A stretch of DNA of 64,000 nucleotides from Bacillota bacterium (GCA_023391275.1 JAEWBE010000030.1:1-64000), one strand, 5' to 3'. Counted from the first letter of the stretch, positions 44,861-54,841 are shown. Notes: generated from the letters alone by a model not told the origin. Made by a program: numbers and translations.

Positions 44861-46642
44861 TCATACTTTTTGTATATCCTGTTTTTCATCCAAATGCTTA
44901 ATGGGAAGAGTAATTTCAGCAATCGTGCCCGTGTGGGGCAGGCTTTGATAAGTCAGGCCGTATTTCCCGCCAAAGTAAAGCTGAATTCTCTGCTGAATAT
45001 TTTTCACTCCAATATTATTGAAATGCTTTCCGTCTTCCACTCCGAAATTGATTTGATCGACCATCGCGGAATCCATGCCGCGGCCGTTGTCAATCACCTT
45101 AATATGCAGCATATCATCAGAAAAGAAAGAGGCAATACTGATTTTGTAATTTTGTTCCAGATTGCCAAAGCCATGAAGAATACTGTTTTCAACAAGGGGC
45201 TGTAAAATGAAACGAAGCACTTCGCAGTCCAGGGAATCCTGATCCAGACGGGTGGTAAACTCAAATGTGTCAAGATATCTGAATTTTTGGATGGTAATAT
45301 AATTTTTTACGCTTTCAATTTCTTCTCCGAGTGTAGTGGACTCATTATTTTTTGACAGATTGTATTTTAGCAGATTAATCAGCGCGGTGCACATTTCCGC
45401 AATATTGCTCATATTCTGCACCGCGGCAAGCCATTTGATCGAATCCAGAGTATTATAGAGAAAATGGGGGTTAATCTGCGCCTGCAGTATCTGGAACTGC
45501 ATATTAGCTTTTTGGTTCTGATTGTCCAGCTCTCTTTTCAAATATAAATTCAGCTGGTTTGTCATCATATTGAATGTATTGCCAAGCTGGCTCAGCTCGT
45601 CTTTGCCTTTCACCTGAAGATGATAGGACAAATCGCCCTGTTCAATGTGCTTGCACGCGTTGCTCAGACCCTGAACCGGCTTGGTTATTGTGGATGCAAT
45701 CCAAATGGAATAAAACAGTCCGATAACGAGGCTGATCAGTATAATAATTTTCAAATAAAACTCCATTTCATTTGTCTGCGCAGTGATCGAATCGGTTGGT
45801 ATGATCCGAACAACTTTCCAGTTGATGGTATTTAAAGACCGGGATACAATAATGGTATTCACCCCGAATACCATTCGGTTTAAAACAATATCGCTCTGTT
45901 TCACAATTTCCGGATTGAATTTAAGCACCGGGTCAAATGATGTGACCCTGGGGTAATTCAGCAGAATTTCTCCGGAAGAATCTAAAATGAATGCCTTCTC
46001 ATTGGATTCAATTCCAAAATCCGCAAATTTTTCTTCAATATACTCATAACTGACGTCAATAATAATCATCCCGTCAACTTTTTCAGTAAGGGTGCTGGCG
46101 ACAGGGTACACATAGGAAATCACTTCCGAGGGATTATTCGGCGAATTTTCCACAACACGCAGGCCTGTCCAGTACGGCTTTGCCCCAGCGGTACCGGTAA
46201 TCAGCTGCCGATAATACCTCTGATAATTATCGTCCGTAATTTTGGAATCAACTTTTGTGTTAGTGGAACAAATATCGCCATTCATTGTAATAACCTGTAT
46301 GCTTTTAATAAATGTCTGCATGGACTGTATGCTGTTCAAAAACTGATGGGCACCGATCAAATCGTTATATGATGTTGCTTTCCCTTTTTGGCTTCCTTCC
46401 AGAAGCGATTCAATCTCACTGCTGGAAGACAGGGAATCGGCAGTGCGCTCCACAAGGTCAATCGTGGAATCGAGCTGAGTTTTCAACTTATCACTGGCCA
46501 GAATGTTATAATTTTCTTCATTGGTGCGAAGGCTTTTTGCATATGTTTCATTGATTGCAATGTTAATGACCGAAAGGATAAAAATTGATACAAAAAAAAT
46601 TCCGCAGAAAATTTTAAACCTGATCGTATGAATCCTGAACAT
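44861..46642 (-). CDS. YesM-type sensor histidine kinase
   Basis: About 593 residues: a transmembrane helix near 10-32, an extracellular dCache-like domain, a second helix near 295, HAMP, a His-kinase motif QINPHFLYNTLDSIKWLA and a HATPase_c domain (VENSILHGFGNLE, DNGRGMDS). ATG at 46642 follows AGGAGGG; an upstream ATG lacks it. It is divergent from the response regulator, an arrangement that lets both be expressed from one region, and probably senses the substrate of the polyol importer. Confidence 0.92.
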   Translation of the reverse strand: MFRIHTIRFKIFCGIFFVSIFILSVINIAINETYAKSLRTNEENYNILASDKLKTQLDSTIDLVERTADSLSSSSEIESLLEGSQKGKATSYNDLIGAHQFLNSIQSMQTFIKSIQVITMNGDICSTNTKVDSKITDDNYQRYYRQLITGTAGAKPYWTGLRVVENSPNNPSEVISYVYPVASTLTEKVDGMIIIDVSYEYIEEKFADFGIESNEKAFILDSSGEILLNYPRVTSFDPVLKFNPEIVKQSDIVLNRMVFGVNTIIVSRSLNTINWKVVRIIPTDSITAQTNEMEFYLKIIILISLVIGLFYSIWIASTITKPVQGLSNACKHIEQGDLSYHLQVKGKDELSQLGNTFNMMTNQLNLYLKRELDNQNQKANMQFQILQAQINPHFLYNTLDSIKWLAAVQNMSNIAEMCTALINLLKYNLSKNNESTTLGEEIESVKNYITIQKFRYLDTFEFTTRLDQDSLDCEVLRFILQPLVENSILHGFGNLEQNYKISIASFFSDDMLHIKVIDNGRGMDSAMVDQINFGVEDGKHFNNIGVKNIQQRIQLYFGGKYGLTYQSLPHTGTIAEITLPIKHLDEKQDIQKV

Positions 46643-46766
46643 ATACCCTCCTGTAAAATAAAGGCACAAAATTATTTCTATATGAATATCTTCCCAAATA
46701 ATATTACACTAAAAGTTTAGCTATAGATATAAAAATAAAAATTTATTAATAAATATTTTATTTATA

Positions 46767-46775
46767 TGATATAAT
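46767..46775 (+). promoter_or_regulatory. Extended -10 of the response regulator promoter
   Basis: TGATATAAT, an extended -10, about 70 bases before the GTG start; there is no convincing -35. It lies in the 199-bp divergent control region 46643-46841. Confidence 0.4.
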
Positions 46776-46841
46776 TTGATTTATCTTCGAAAGTTTAATA
46801 TTATAGTATGGAATCAGGTTTTTTTACAAGGAGTGAGAATC

Positions 46842-48410
46842 GTGAAAAATGTTATCATTGTTGATGATGAATTTCTGGTTCGATTAGGTTTAAAAACAAC
46901 CATCAACTGGTCGGATTATGGCTACAATATTATAGGTGAAGCGGCAAACGGCCATGAAGCATTGGAAATGTTCGATAAATACCAGCCCGATATTTTAATG
47001 ACCGACATTAAAATGCCGGGCATGGACGGGCTTGAACTGATCTCTGCCGTCAAGCATAAAAACAAAAAAGTCAAGGTAGTCATACTGACAAATTACAGTG
47101 ACTTTGACTATGCGCGCCGGGCCATTAAACTAGGTGCTTCACAATATCTGCTGAAATCGGAAATCACTGAAAAAAATTTGATTGAAATGCTCAAAACTCT
47201 TTCTATTGAAAGCAGTGATGAGGAAGAACCGCTTCCAACCCTGAAACAGCAGCAGGAGGCTTATCTTCAGAACCAAATTCTTGAGCTGCAAAACAATACC
47301 GCGCTCTCTCCTCAGTCTTTTACCGTTCCGGAACAAAAGCTTTTTACGGACTCGTCGTACGTTATATTAAACTGCCTCTGCGAGGTATCACAGCTAAATG
47401 GCAGTACAATAGACACGTTCAACCATTTGTTAAGTTCCTTAATTGACACTCATTTTCATGAGGCGGCCTACAGTATATCCTGCCTGTACAAGCAGTTTTT
47501 TGTTTACATCGTCTGCCCCGTATCCTACATCCATGAAAAAGTGATCGAGCGGCTGACAAAGCAGGCCGAAATGCTGGCCCGTAATATAAAGCAATACAGT
47601 AATGTTGAACTGAGCATTGGGCTTAGCCAGCCCGGGGACTCCACACTTTTCCCCGAAAAACTGACAGAGGCGGCACTTGCAAGACAAAACTGTTTTTTCA
47701 CCTCCGAAAGCATTGCAGTGTTCAGTCAAAATACGGCCGCACGGCCATCGGATATGCCGAAAATCAGCTACACCAAAATAAAAAATTTTATTGACAGCAA
47801 CGAGGCGCATGAATTTGAAACCTATTCCGTGGAAATTTTTGACCGGCTGGCCAAAATAAGAAATTATCAATACGTAAAGGCCGCTTTTATTGATTTTTTA
47901 TCTATCGCAAAATTAATCTGCGAAAAATACAATATGAACAAGTCTTATTGCCTGAGTCCGGCAAAATTCGATTACAATAATTTTAACATGATGCATTCCT
48001 TCCATACGGTGAAAAAATATATTTGTGATCTGTACTCCGGAATTTTTGACACTGCGCAAAACTCGGACAACGGTTACAGCCATTCCATAAAAACCTGTTT
48101 GTCCTACATCGAAAACAATTATTCGTTGAATATTACGCTCGACAATGTTGCGAAAGCGGCGGATATCAGCAGCAGTTATCTTTCGCTTATCTTTAAACAG
48201 GAAATCGGTATCAATTTCAGTACATACTTAACCCAGTACCGTATCGATCAAGCGAAAGTACTTTTAACAACCACCAATATGAAAATTTATGAAATTGCTG
48301 AAAAAGTCGGATTTTCGAGCCCGTATTATTTCAGCAAGGTATTCAAAGAATTCACTAAACTAACCTGCAAGGAATATAAAGACAAATATATGAGCGTCCC
48401 ATCCGATTAA
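46842..48410 (+). CDS. AraC-family response regulator (YesN-type)
   Basis: A 522-residue regulator. N-terminal receiver VIIVDDEFLVRLGL and the phospho-acceptor Asp in LMTDIKMPGMDG; C-terminal AraC HTH pair (about 420-520: VAKAADISSSYLSLIFKQ and EIAEKVGFSSPYYFSKVFKEF). The start is a GTG at 46842 with AAGGAG upstream; the open frame extends further upstream without support. It presumably activates the SBP-led importer operon next to it. Its partner is the divergent kinase. Confidence 0.92.
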   Translation: MKNVIIVDDEFLVRLGLKTTINWSDYGYNIIGEAANGHEALEMFDKYQPDILMTDIKMPGMDGLELISAVKHKNKKVKVVILTNYSDFDYARRAIKLGASQYLLKSEITEKNLIEMLKTLSIESSDEEEPLPTLKQQQEAYLQNQILELQNNTALSPQSFTVPEQKLFTDSSYVILNCLCEVSQLNGSTIDTFNHLLSSLIDTHFHEAAYSISCLYKQFFVYIVCPVSYIHEKVIERLTKQAEMLARNIKQYSNVELSIGLSQPGDSTLFPEKLTEAALARQNCFFTSESIAVFSQNTAARPSDMPKISYTKIKNFIDSNEAHEFETYSVEIFDRLAKIRNYQYVKAAFIDFLSIAKLICEKYNMNKSYCLSPAKFDYNNFNMMHSFHTVKKYICDLYSGIFDTAQNSDNGYSHSIKTCLSYIENNYSLNITLDNVAKAADISSSYLSLIFKQEIGINFSTYLTQYRIDQAKVLLTTTNMKIYEIAEKVGFSSPYYFSKVFKEFTKLTCKEYKDKYMSVPSD

Positions 48411-48465
48411 GGCTTGCGTGTCCACCGCGGATCAGAAATAAAAGGGCCTGTTAATACGAAATAAA

Positions 48466-48510
48466 CCGTACCTGCACCAGTCCCTTGAACTGGTACGGGT
48501 ACGGTTTTTA
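48466..48510 (+). terminator. Bidirectional terminator after the AraC-type regulator
   Basis: CCGTACC (48466-48472) pairs with GGTACGG (48498-48504), with an inner ACCAGT/ACTGGT stem, followed by TTTTT. In the minus direction it follows the flavodiiron gene, so it may serve both. Confidence 0.75.
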
Positions 48511-48525
48511 TGGCTTTTTTTGAAA

Positions 48526-49728
48526 TTATTTCATCGATTCTATAATGCTGCCGACGAGGGTATCCATTTGAGAAATATTATCCTCGTTCATGGCGGAATT
48601 CAAGGTCAAGCCCTCGTCAAGAATGGTCATTTCTTTCATCTCATTGTTTACAAATTCGCGCATCAGAGTGCCGGATTTGCAGGCCCAGGAACCGTTTTCC
48701 ACAATGGCGACCGTGCGCTTCTGCAGATTCAAAGCCTTCATATCCATCAGGTAATTGTGCATTGGCGGATAAATTCCGAGGTTATAGGTGACCGAAGCCA
48801 GCACCACATGGCTCAGGCGGAATGTCTCGGAGATTAAATAAGATACGTGAGTCTTAGAGACGTCGTACATGACCACGTTTGTCATGCCTTTCTCCACCAG
48901 CTTGGCAGCCAAGGCGCTGGAGGCGCTCTCGGTATTCCCGTACATGGAGGAGTAGACAATCATGACACCCTTCTCCTCTGGCTCATATCTGCTCCATTTG
49001 TCGTACTTATCGAGGAAGTACCCCAAATTGCTGCGCCAGACCGGCCCGTGCAGGGGGCAAATGATCTTGATGTCAATGCCGCCGGCCTTCTTGAGAAGGG
49101 CCTGAACATGAGGTCCGTACTTCCCCACGATATTGGTATAGTACCGCCGGGCGTCGTCAATCCAGTCGCGGTCAAAGTTTACTTCATCGCTGAAAAGCTT
49201 TCCGTCCAGCGCGCCGAACGAGCCAAAAGCATCCGCTGAAAAAAGGACTCCGTTTGTAGTATCGAATGTCACCATGGCTTCCGGCCAATGGACCATTGGC
49301 GCGGCGACAAAGGTCACCACATGCCTGCCGAAGGACTTGGTGTCGCCTTCTTTGACTTCCTCAGTCCGGCCGTCAACATGGAACCCAAACTGGCGCATAA
49401 GCATGAAAGCCTTTTCCGTACTGATAATTTTAGCCTTCGGATAGCGCAGAAGAATTTCTTCAATAGATGCGCCGTGGTCCGGTTCCATATGATTGATTAC
49501 CAGATAATCGAGCGGCCTGCCGGCCAGAAGCACCTCGATGTTTTCCAGAAACTGGCGGCAGACCGACCAGTCCACCGTATCGAACAGTACGGTCTGTTTA
49601 TCTACAAGCAAATACGAATTATACGAGACACCGCGGGGAATGGGATGAATATTTTCAAAAAGCGCGAGGCGGCGGTCATTTGCGCCGACCCAATAAAGGT
49701 CTTCCGTTACCTTTCTAACACAATGCAT
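48526..49728 (-). CDS. fprA: Flavodiiron protein (FprA-type)
   Basis: A 400-residue A-type flavoprotein. The metallo-beta-lactamase-like half (1-250) has all diiron ligands: H80-x-E82-x-D84, H147 in MVHWPE, D166 in SADAFG and H227 in PLHGP. The flavodoxin half (about 255-400) has the FMN-binding YSSMYGNTESA. It reduces O2 to water or NO to N2O in anaerobes and takes electrons from rubredoxin. It follows the acyl-CoA dehydrogenase/EtfA/rubredoxin fusion after 49 bases, so the fusion may be the donor. Confidence 0.93.
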   Translation of the reverse strand: MHCVRKVTEDLYWVGANDRRLALFENIHPIPRGVSYNSYLLVDKQTVLFDTVDWSVCRQFLENIEVLLAGRPLDYLVINHMEPDHGASIEEILLRYPKAKIISTEKAFMLMRQFGFHVDGRTEEVKEGDTKSFGRHVVTFVAAPMVHWPEAMVTFDTTNGVLFSADAFGSFGALDGKLFSDEVNFDRDWIDDARRYYTNIVGKYGPHVQALLKKAGGIDIKIICPLHGPVWRSNLGYFLDKYDKWSRYEPEEKGVMIVYSSMYGNTESASSALAAKLVEKGMTNVVMYDVSKTHVSYLISETFRLSHVVLASVTYNLGIYPPMHNYLMDMKALNLQKRTVAIVENGSWACKSGTLMREFVNNEMKEMTILDEGLTLNSAMNEDNISQMDTLVGSIIESMK

Positions 49729-49777
49729 AGTGAAATCCCCCTTACTGCAAATTATATTTTTTAATGTTGCTGTCCTG

Positions 49778-51682
49778 TCAAACTTCTATGAACTGTTCTT
49801 TTTCTTCACCGCACTCAGGGCAGATCCATTCTTCAGGGAGCGCGTCAAAAAGGGTGCCGGGGCGAACGTCATTTTCAGAATCACCCACAGCAGGATCATA
49901 CTCATAGCCGCAGCCATTGCAGACATACCGTTTCCAGGCGGGAGCCGCTTTTTTCGGAACGGCCCGCGTCATCTTCTTCATGGGCGGCGCGGGTTTTTTG
50001 GGTTCCCCGTTATCCAGGGCGGCGGTAAGCAGCGGCAGGACTTCCAGCACGTCGCCGACAATGCCGTAGTCGCAGTTCTTAAAAATGGGCGCATTGGGAT
50101 TATTGTTGATGGCGACGATAGTGGCGGCATCCTTAATGCCCTTCAAATGCTGGCCCGCGCCTGAAATGCCGCATGCGATGTACAGATTACCGCTGAATTT
50201 CTGGCCGGACATGCCTACGTAGCGGTTTAAAGGCACATACTGCAGGGTTTCGGCCACCGGGCGGGAGGAGCCAAGGGCCGCACCCGCCTGAACGGCAAGA
50301 GCCTTCACCAGTTCCATATTTTTCTTCTCGCCGATGCCCTGGCCTGCGCTGACAACCCGTTCAGCTTTGACGATGGGAGTGTCGATGTCAATACCCACGG
50401 TGAAATCGTAACCGTCCGACTTCAGATTTTCCACCAAAGCGGCAACCCGCTCCGCAGCGGTGCCTTCTTTGAGAATCATCTTCTTGCGCACACCGGTAAC
50501 AGGCCCGCTTTTCACTCCGGATGGAACATCGTTCTTTGGCATCCTGCCGATGATGTGGGAGGCGATAACTACCCTTTGAATCTCATTCGTTCCTTCATAA
50601 ATGGTGCATATCTTGGCGTCGCGATAAGCGCGCTCCACTTCCATGCCCTTCAGGTAACCGTTGCCGCCGAAAATCTGGAGTGCGTCGTTAACGACCTCCA
50701 GGCAAATGTCGGAAGCATACTGCTTGGCCATTGCGGATTCCATTCCATAAGGTTCGTGCTGTTCTTTCAGTTCGGCGGCGCTGTACACAAGTAATCTGGC
50801 CGCCCGAAGCTTAGTAGCCATGTCTGCCAGTTTAAAAGCAATAATCTGCTGCTGGCAAATGGGTCTGCCAAACTGAATTCGTTCCTTGGAATACTCGAGC
50901 GCATTTTCATAGGCACCCTGCGCAATGCCCAATGCCTGTGAAGAGATTCCGATGCGGCCGCCGTCCAGGGTGGCCATCGCAATCTTGAAGCCCTCACCCT
51001 CCTGACCAAGCAGATTCTCCTTCGGTACCTTGACGTCGTTGAAAATCAGCTCGGCGGTAGAAGAGGAACGGATTCCCATCTTGTCGTAATGATCGCCGAA
51101 GGTGAAGCCATCCCAGCCTTTTTCCACGATAAAGGCACTGATTCCGTGAGTGCCGATATCCGGAGTGGTAACCGCAAAGACTACGTAGGTGTCGGCTTTG
51201 TCCGCATTCGTGATGAAAATTTTTCCACCGTTTAATATGTAATAATCGCCGTCGAGGACCGCCGTGGTTTCCGTGCCGCTCGCGTCGCTGCCCGCGTTTG
51301 GCTCAGTCAGGCCGAAAGCACCCAGCTTTTCACCCCTGGCCAGCGGGACCAGATATTTCTGCTTCTGCTCCTCGGTTCCGTAAGCGAAAATAGGCCAGGA
51401 ACCCAGCGAAACATGGGCCGAGAGGATCACGCCGGTACCGCCGTCCACCCGCGATAGCTCCTCGACAGCGATTGCATAACTGATAATATCCGAACCCAGA
51501 CCTCCGTATTTTTTGGGATAGGGAATTCCCATCAAGCCCAGCTCCCCCAGCCTTTGAACGATCTCTGCCGGGAATCTGTTTTCCTTGTCCAGCAAGAACG
51601 CCAGAGGTTTGACCTCCGTCTCTGCGAATTCCCGAATTTTTGCACGCATGGCCTCGTGCTCTTCGGTCGTTTTAAATAGCAT
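49778..51682 (-). CDS. Acyl-CoA dehydrogenase/EtfA/rubredoxin fusion protein
   Basis: A 634-residue single chain with three parts. Residues 1-380 form an acyl-CoA dehydrogenase ([13 protein letters not shown] motif; YEGTNEIQ carries the catalytic Glu). Residues about 405-560 match the FAD-binding domain of electron-transfer flavoprotein alpha ([35 protein letters not shown]), with neither the EtfA N-terminal domain nor EtfB. Residues 583-634 are a rubredoxin with Cys588, 591, 621 and 624 (CNGCGY; CPECG). The chain could carry electrons from acyl-CoA through two flavins to an Fe(Cys)4 centre. It lies upstream of fprA. The actual acyl-CoA substrate is not known. Confidence 0.92.
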   Translation of the reverse strand: MLFKTTEEHEAMRAKIREFAETEVKPLAFLLDKENRFPAEIVQRLGELGLMGIPYPKKYGGLGSDIISYAIAVEELSRVDGGTGVILSAHVSLGSWPIFAYGTEEQKQKYLVPLARGEKLGAFGLTEPNAGSDASGTETTAVLDGDYYILNGGKIFITNADKADTYVVFAVTTPDIGTHGISAFIVEKGWDGFTFGDHYDKMGIRSSSTAELIFNDVKVPKENLLGQEGEGFKIAMATLDGGRIGISSQALGIAQGAYENALEYSKERIQFGRPICQQQIIAFKLADMATKLRAARLLVYSAAELKEQHEPYGMESAMAKQYASDICLEVVNDALQIFGGNGYLKGMEVERAYRDAKICTIYEGTNEIQRVVIASHIIGRMPKNDVPSGVKSGPVTGVRKKMILKEGTAAERVAALVENLKSDGYDFTVGIDIDTPIVKAERVVSAGQGIGEKKNMELVKALAVQAGAALGSSRPVAETLQYVPLNRYVGMSGQKFSGNLYIACGISGAGQHLKGIKDAATIVAINNNPNAPIFKNCDYGIVGDVLEVLPLLTAALDNGEPKKPAPPMKKMTRAVPKKAAPAWKRYVCNGCGYEYDPAVGDSENDVRPGTLFDALPEEWICPECGEEKEQFIEV

Positions 51683-51720
51683 ACTTACTTCCTCCCTTTA
51701 ATCATTGAATATATTTTATT

Positions 51721-51751
51721 TTTATGAATTTCAATTTAAGAAATTCATAAA
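51721..51751. repeat. Perfect inverted repeat before the acyl-CoA dehydrogenase fusion
   Basis: Arms of 12 bp (51721-51732 and 51740-51751) with a 7-base spacer, 39 bases upstream of the fusion start. It could be an operator for the Rrf2 regulator encoded upstream, or an AT-rich hairpin. A second repeat of 10-bp arms (51852-51861 and 51873-51882) overlaps the Rrf2 stop codon and is more likely a weak terminator. Confidence 0.55.
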
Positions 51752-51876
51752 AGTGGATGTACAGATCAGCAATCACCGCTCATTAGAAATTTCTCTGCCG
51801 CGTTATACTTGATAAAAATTATCCACTTTTCACGTAAAAAACTTTCTGAAAGATTAAAGATATTTCAAAAACATCT

Positions 51877-52302
51877 TTAATCACCCTTTGAAAGCATCTG
51901 ATGCAAACTGTGCGCGCGCAGCTCTGCATCCAGCACCCCTTGAATCTGCTGCAAGTGCCTGTTAACCATGCATTTCGTACCGAATTTCTTTTGCCATGAA
52001 CATTGAAATTCGGTCTGCATACAGGCGCTGATGATGTTGTCTTCTTCCATAATCTTCGTCAAATCGTACAGACTTACTTTTTTAAGATCCGCAATCAGGC
52101 GGCAGCCGCCGTCCACCCCCCGGGTAATTTTCACCAGCCCGGCTCGCTCCAGTTTTTTGAGAATTTTATACACAAACTGCTGCGGAAGCAGTTCCCGCTG
52201 ACAGATATCCCTCGTTGTAACCTGTTCCCCATCCGACAGTGCGCGCAATATTCGCAGCGCATAGTCTGTTTCCCGTGTAAATAGCAGATTGGCTCCCTCC
52301 AC
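51877..52302 (-). CDS. Rrf2-family transcriptional regulator
   Basis: A 141-residue Rrf2 protein: winged helix-turn-helix (LFTRETDYALRILRAL, then FVYKILKKLERAGLV) and three Cys in a C-x6-C-x9-C pattern (Cys94, 101, 111) that would hold an Fe-S cluster, as in IscR or NsrR. The annotated start is a GTG at 52302, but a CTG at 52287 lies after GGAGGGAG and would give the family's usual LLFTRETDYAL start. It lies upstream of the fusion and fprA genes, and is a plausible O2/NO sensor for them. Confidence 0.83.
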   Translation of the reverse strand: MEGANLLFTRETDYALRILRALSDGEQVTTRDICQRELLPQQFVYKILKKLERAGLVKITRGVDGGCRLIADLKKVSLYDLTKIMEEDNIISACMQTEFQCSWQKKFGTKCMVNRHLQQIQGVLDAELRAHSLHQMLSKGD

Positions 52303-52417
52303 TCAATAATATTCCCAAAATCTTACTTATCGCTAACAATATATCATTCTGGATATGTTTTGTCAAGTTTTATGCAAGGTATTTCCGCTGTTAAATTCAA
52401 AAGGTTCCTTCACTACG

Positions 52418-52454
52418 GCAAAGAGCGTGATTCATGAAGAATCACGCTCTTTGC
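52418..52454. repeat. Strong hairpin between LacI-1 and Rrf2 genes
   Basis: A perfect 16-bp inverted repeat (52418-52433 with 52439-52454) with a 5-base loop. The minus side lacks a U-run, so it may stop transcription poorly; the plus side continues with a T-rich tract, but no plus-strand gene ends here. Confidence 0.6.
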
Positions 52455-52505
52455 GAAAAGGATTTACTTTTTTATAATTCGTCTTCTGGCTGCATCAATG
52501 CCGAT

Positions 52506-53519
52506 TCAGTTTGATCGGGGTTTTCCGGTGGTATTCCTCAGAATCAATTCCGGCTTCAATGAAATCTGGTGAATGACTGTTTTCTCTTTGTTTTCAATTT
52601 TTTCCAAAAGCAGATTAACGCCGAGATCCGTCATGGCTTTTATCGGCGGCGAAACGGTTGTAAGCGGAGGAACCAGATATTCGCTTTCCCGAATGTCGTC
52701 ATAGCCGACCAAAGAAATATCCTGAGGAATCCGAAGGCCCGCTTCATAAATGGCATTGATTGCGCCTATCGCCATATGGTCGTATGATGCGACCACGGCG
52801 GTCGGCACTTCATCCTGACTGAGAAGCTCTTTCATCCGCAGATAACCGCCCTGTTCAAAACGTTCCTTCCCAAGCTTAAAGAACTTTTGATCAAAACTCA
52901 GGCCATTGTCAAGAACGGCGGCTTTTAAGCTTTGCAGGCGGATAACGCTGGACATTTCATCGAAAAGGAACCCGATCTTTTTATGCCCGAGTTCTTTTAA
53001 ATGCCTGATCACCATGTCGAACCCGTATTTTTCATCCACGATGATGTAATCATAGTTGGAATATTCCATGTTGGTCTGAATCAATGTAATGGGCGTGTCC
53101 CGTGTTTTATACACGCGGTCAAGGTACGCTTCCAGTTCCCTGTACATATACCCGGTGAGGATGATACCATCCACTTTTCTCCGGGCAAATATATTCAGAT
53201 ACTGCTTTTCAATATCAAAATTACCGTTGGTAAATCCCATGACGATCGAATAGCCGTTCTTTCTGAGTTGCTCTTCAATATTGCATAACAGCTGCGTATA
53301 ATAATCGCTGCTGATTTCCTGAAGTATCACGCCAATTGTTTTGGAGCCCTTTCCAACCAGAGCCCTCGCCGCCTGGTCCGGAATGTAGTTGTTTTCCTGA
53401 GCAACCTTTAAAATTTGGTTTTTCGTTTTCTCACTCATCCCCTTGCTGCCATTTAAAGCACGGGAAACAGTGGATACGCTTACTCCGGTCAATTTTGCAA
53501 TATCTTTTAAATTCGCCAT
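52506..53519 (-). CDS. LacI-family transcriptional regulator (LacI-1)
   Basis: A 337-residue repressor: N-terminal HTH (LKDIAKLTGVSVSTVSRALNG), hinge helix DQAARALVGKG and a periplasmic-binding-type core (DEVPTAVVASYDHMAIGAI). It is very similar to the second LacI protein encoded at 57909-58925; the two flank the glycyl radical enzyme genes. Its promoter has a CAAACG operator just downstream of the -10. Effector unknown. Confidence 0.92.
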   Translation of the reverse strand: MANLKDIAKLTGVSVSTVSRALNGSKGMSEKTKNQILKVAQENNYIPDQAARALVGKGSKTIGVILQEISSDYYTQLLCNIEEQLRKNGYSIVMGFTNGNFDIEKQYLNIFARRKVDGIILTGYMYRELEAYLDRVYKTRDTPITLIQTNMEYSNYDYIIVDEKYGFDMVIRHLKELGHKKIGFLFDEMSSVIRLQSLKAAVLDNGLSFDQKFFKLGKERFEQGGYLRMKELLSQDEVPTAVVASYDHMAIGAINAIYEAGLRIPQDISLVGYDDIRESEYLVPPLTTVSPPIKAMTDLGVNLLLEKIENKEKTVIHQISLKPELILRNTTGKPRSN

Positions 53520-53623
53520 TTACTACACCTTTTCATCAGAATTTTTGCGTCCGGTATATTTAACACATAACAAACGATGCCAACCTGTGTGGAAGGCATC
53601 GAAAGTCACATTCAGATGAAGAC

Positions 53624-53667
53624 ACAAACGTTTTCGTTAAGATAACATAAATTTGATTCAATGTCAA
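53624..53667 (-). promoter_or_regulatory. LacI-1 promoter with operator
   Basis: On the minus strand TTGACA (53662-53667), a 17-bp spacer ending in TGT, TATCTT (53639-53644), then operator ACAAACGTTTTCGTT (53624-53638) right after the -10. It is the same design as the promoters of LacI-2 and the glycyl radical enzyme. Another CAAACG lies at 53571. Confidence 0.7.
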
Positions 53668-53818
53668 TATCAGATCGGTCAGAATACACGATATAGTACA
53701 TTTTATGGCGTTTTCAAGCATCAATCACGCGCCGCTGCCAAAGGTCAACGAATGCCGGCTGTTTCAAATGATTTAAACCTGCTCCGGAACACAGATTCTC
53801 CATCGGGTTCGACGAAAG

Positions 53819-54769
53819 TTATTCTGCATCGACCTGTACAGTGATGGAGAATTGGTCGCCAAGCTTCCGCAGATAATCCAGATCCTGCTTTTTGATCGCA
53901 TCCACTCCTTCCAGAGCGTAGCGCCTGTCAAGCCCCGCGTACTTCGTAGTTCCAAACCTGTGATAAGGCATGATTTCAATTCTTCTTACAGTTTTAAAAT
54001 GGCTTACGCAGTCGATCATGCGGCTGATGGTTTCATCTGAATTGTTGCAGCCCGGTATAAAGGGAATTCTCACAATCAGGTCCCCGGAAAACACTTCGTT
54101 CAGCCGTGTGAGGTTTTCAAGAATCTGCGCGTTGCCGACCCCGGTGAACTCCCTGTGAAGCTCCGGATCGATCTGCTTGAAATCCAGAAACAACAGATCG
54201 AGATAGGGAAGAAGCCCCTCCATCTGCTTCCACGGCGCATAACCGGATGTTTCCATGGCGGTGTGGATACCCGACTGTTTACATGCCTTCAGCAGTTCCC
54301 TGCTGAAATCCGGCTGAGAAAGCGGCTCGCCGCCCGTTAACGTAACTCCGCCGTTGGAGTTGTCGTAAAACTGCTTGTCCTTCAGTATCGTACTGACCAA
54401 TTCCGAAACGGTAATCTCCTGCCCGACCAGTTTACGGGCTTCATAATAGCAGGCATTAACGCATTTGCCGCAAGCCGTACATTTTTCCCGGTCAACCGTG
54501 AAGCGGCCGGTGTTTGGATTCGGCCGGATTGCTCCCTCAGGGCAGGCGGCTAAACAGCGGCCGCACCCCGTACAGTTTTTGCTGTAATAAATCATCTCCG
54601 GGGTGAAGCGCTGGGATTCCGGATTTGCGCACCAGCGGCATTTCAGGGGGCATCCTTTCAGAAAAACCAGGGTTCTGATGCCCGGCCCATCGGATGTTGC
54701 AAACCGCTTGACGTCGAAAATAATCCCTTTTACATTACGATTCACTTCGGGCTGCACGCACTCTTGCAT
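53819..54769 (-). CDS. Glycyl radical enzyme activating enzyme (radical SAM)
   Basis: A 316-residue radical SAM activase. GCPLKCRWC (Cys near 40, 44, 47) binds the SAM cluster; two ferredoxin-type CxxCxxC sets lie in CTGCGRCLAACP and CTACGKCVNACYYEA. TLTGGEPLSQ is the SAM-binding motif. It puts the radical on the glycine of the enzyme encoded upstream. The two extra clusters mark the GD/PFL2-like subset rather than the pyruvate formate-lyase activase. GTG 54772 is an alternative start. Confidence 0.93.
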   Translation of the reverse strand: MQECVQPEVNRNVKGIIFDVKRFATSDGPGIRTLVFLKGCPLKCRWCANPESQRFTPEMIYYSKNCTGCGRCLAACPEGAIRPNPNTGRFTVDREKCTACGKCVNACYYEARKLVGQEITVSELVSTILKDKQFYDNSNGGVTLTGGEPLSQPDFSRELLKACKQSGIHTAMETSGYAPWKQMEGLLPYLDLLFLDFKQIDPELHREFTGVGNAQILENLTRLNEVFSGDLIVRIPFIPGCNNSDETISRMIDCVSHFKTVRRIEIMPYHRFGTTKYAGLDRRYALEGVDAIKKQDLDYLRKLGDQFSITVQVDAE

Positions 54770-54826
54770 CACTTATCATGCTCCTGTTTATAATTTTTGC
54801 AGATTGAGGGACAGCAAATCCCAAGT

Positions 54827-54841
54827 GCAGGCGAAGCCTGC
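54827..54841 (-). repeat. Hairpin between the glycyl radical enzyme and its activase
   Basis: GCAGGC (54827-54832), loop GAA, GCCTGC (54836-54841) in the 91-bp gap. It may lower expression of the activase relative to the enzyme. Confidence 0.45.
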
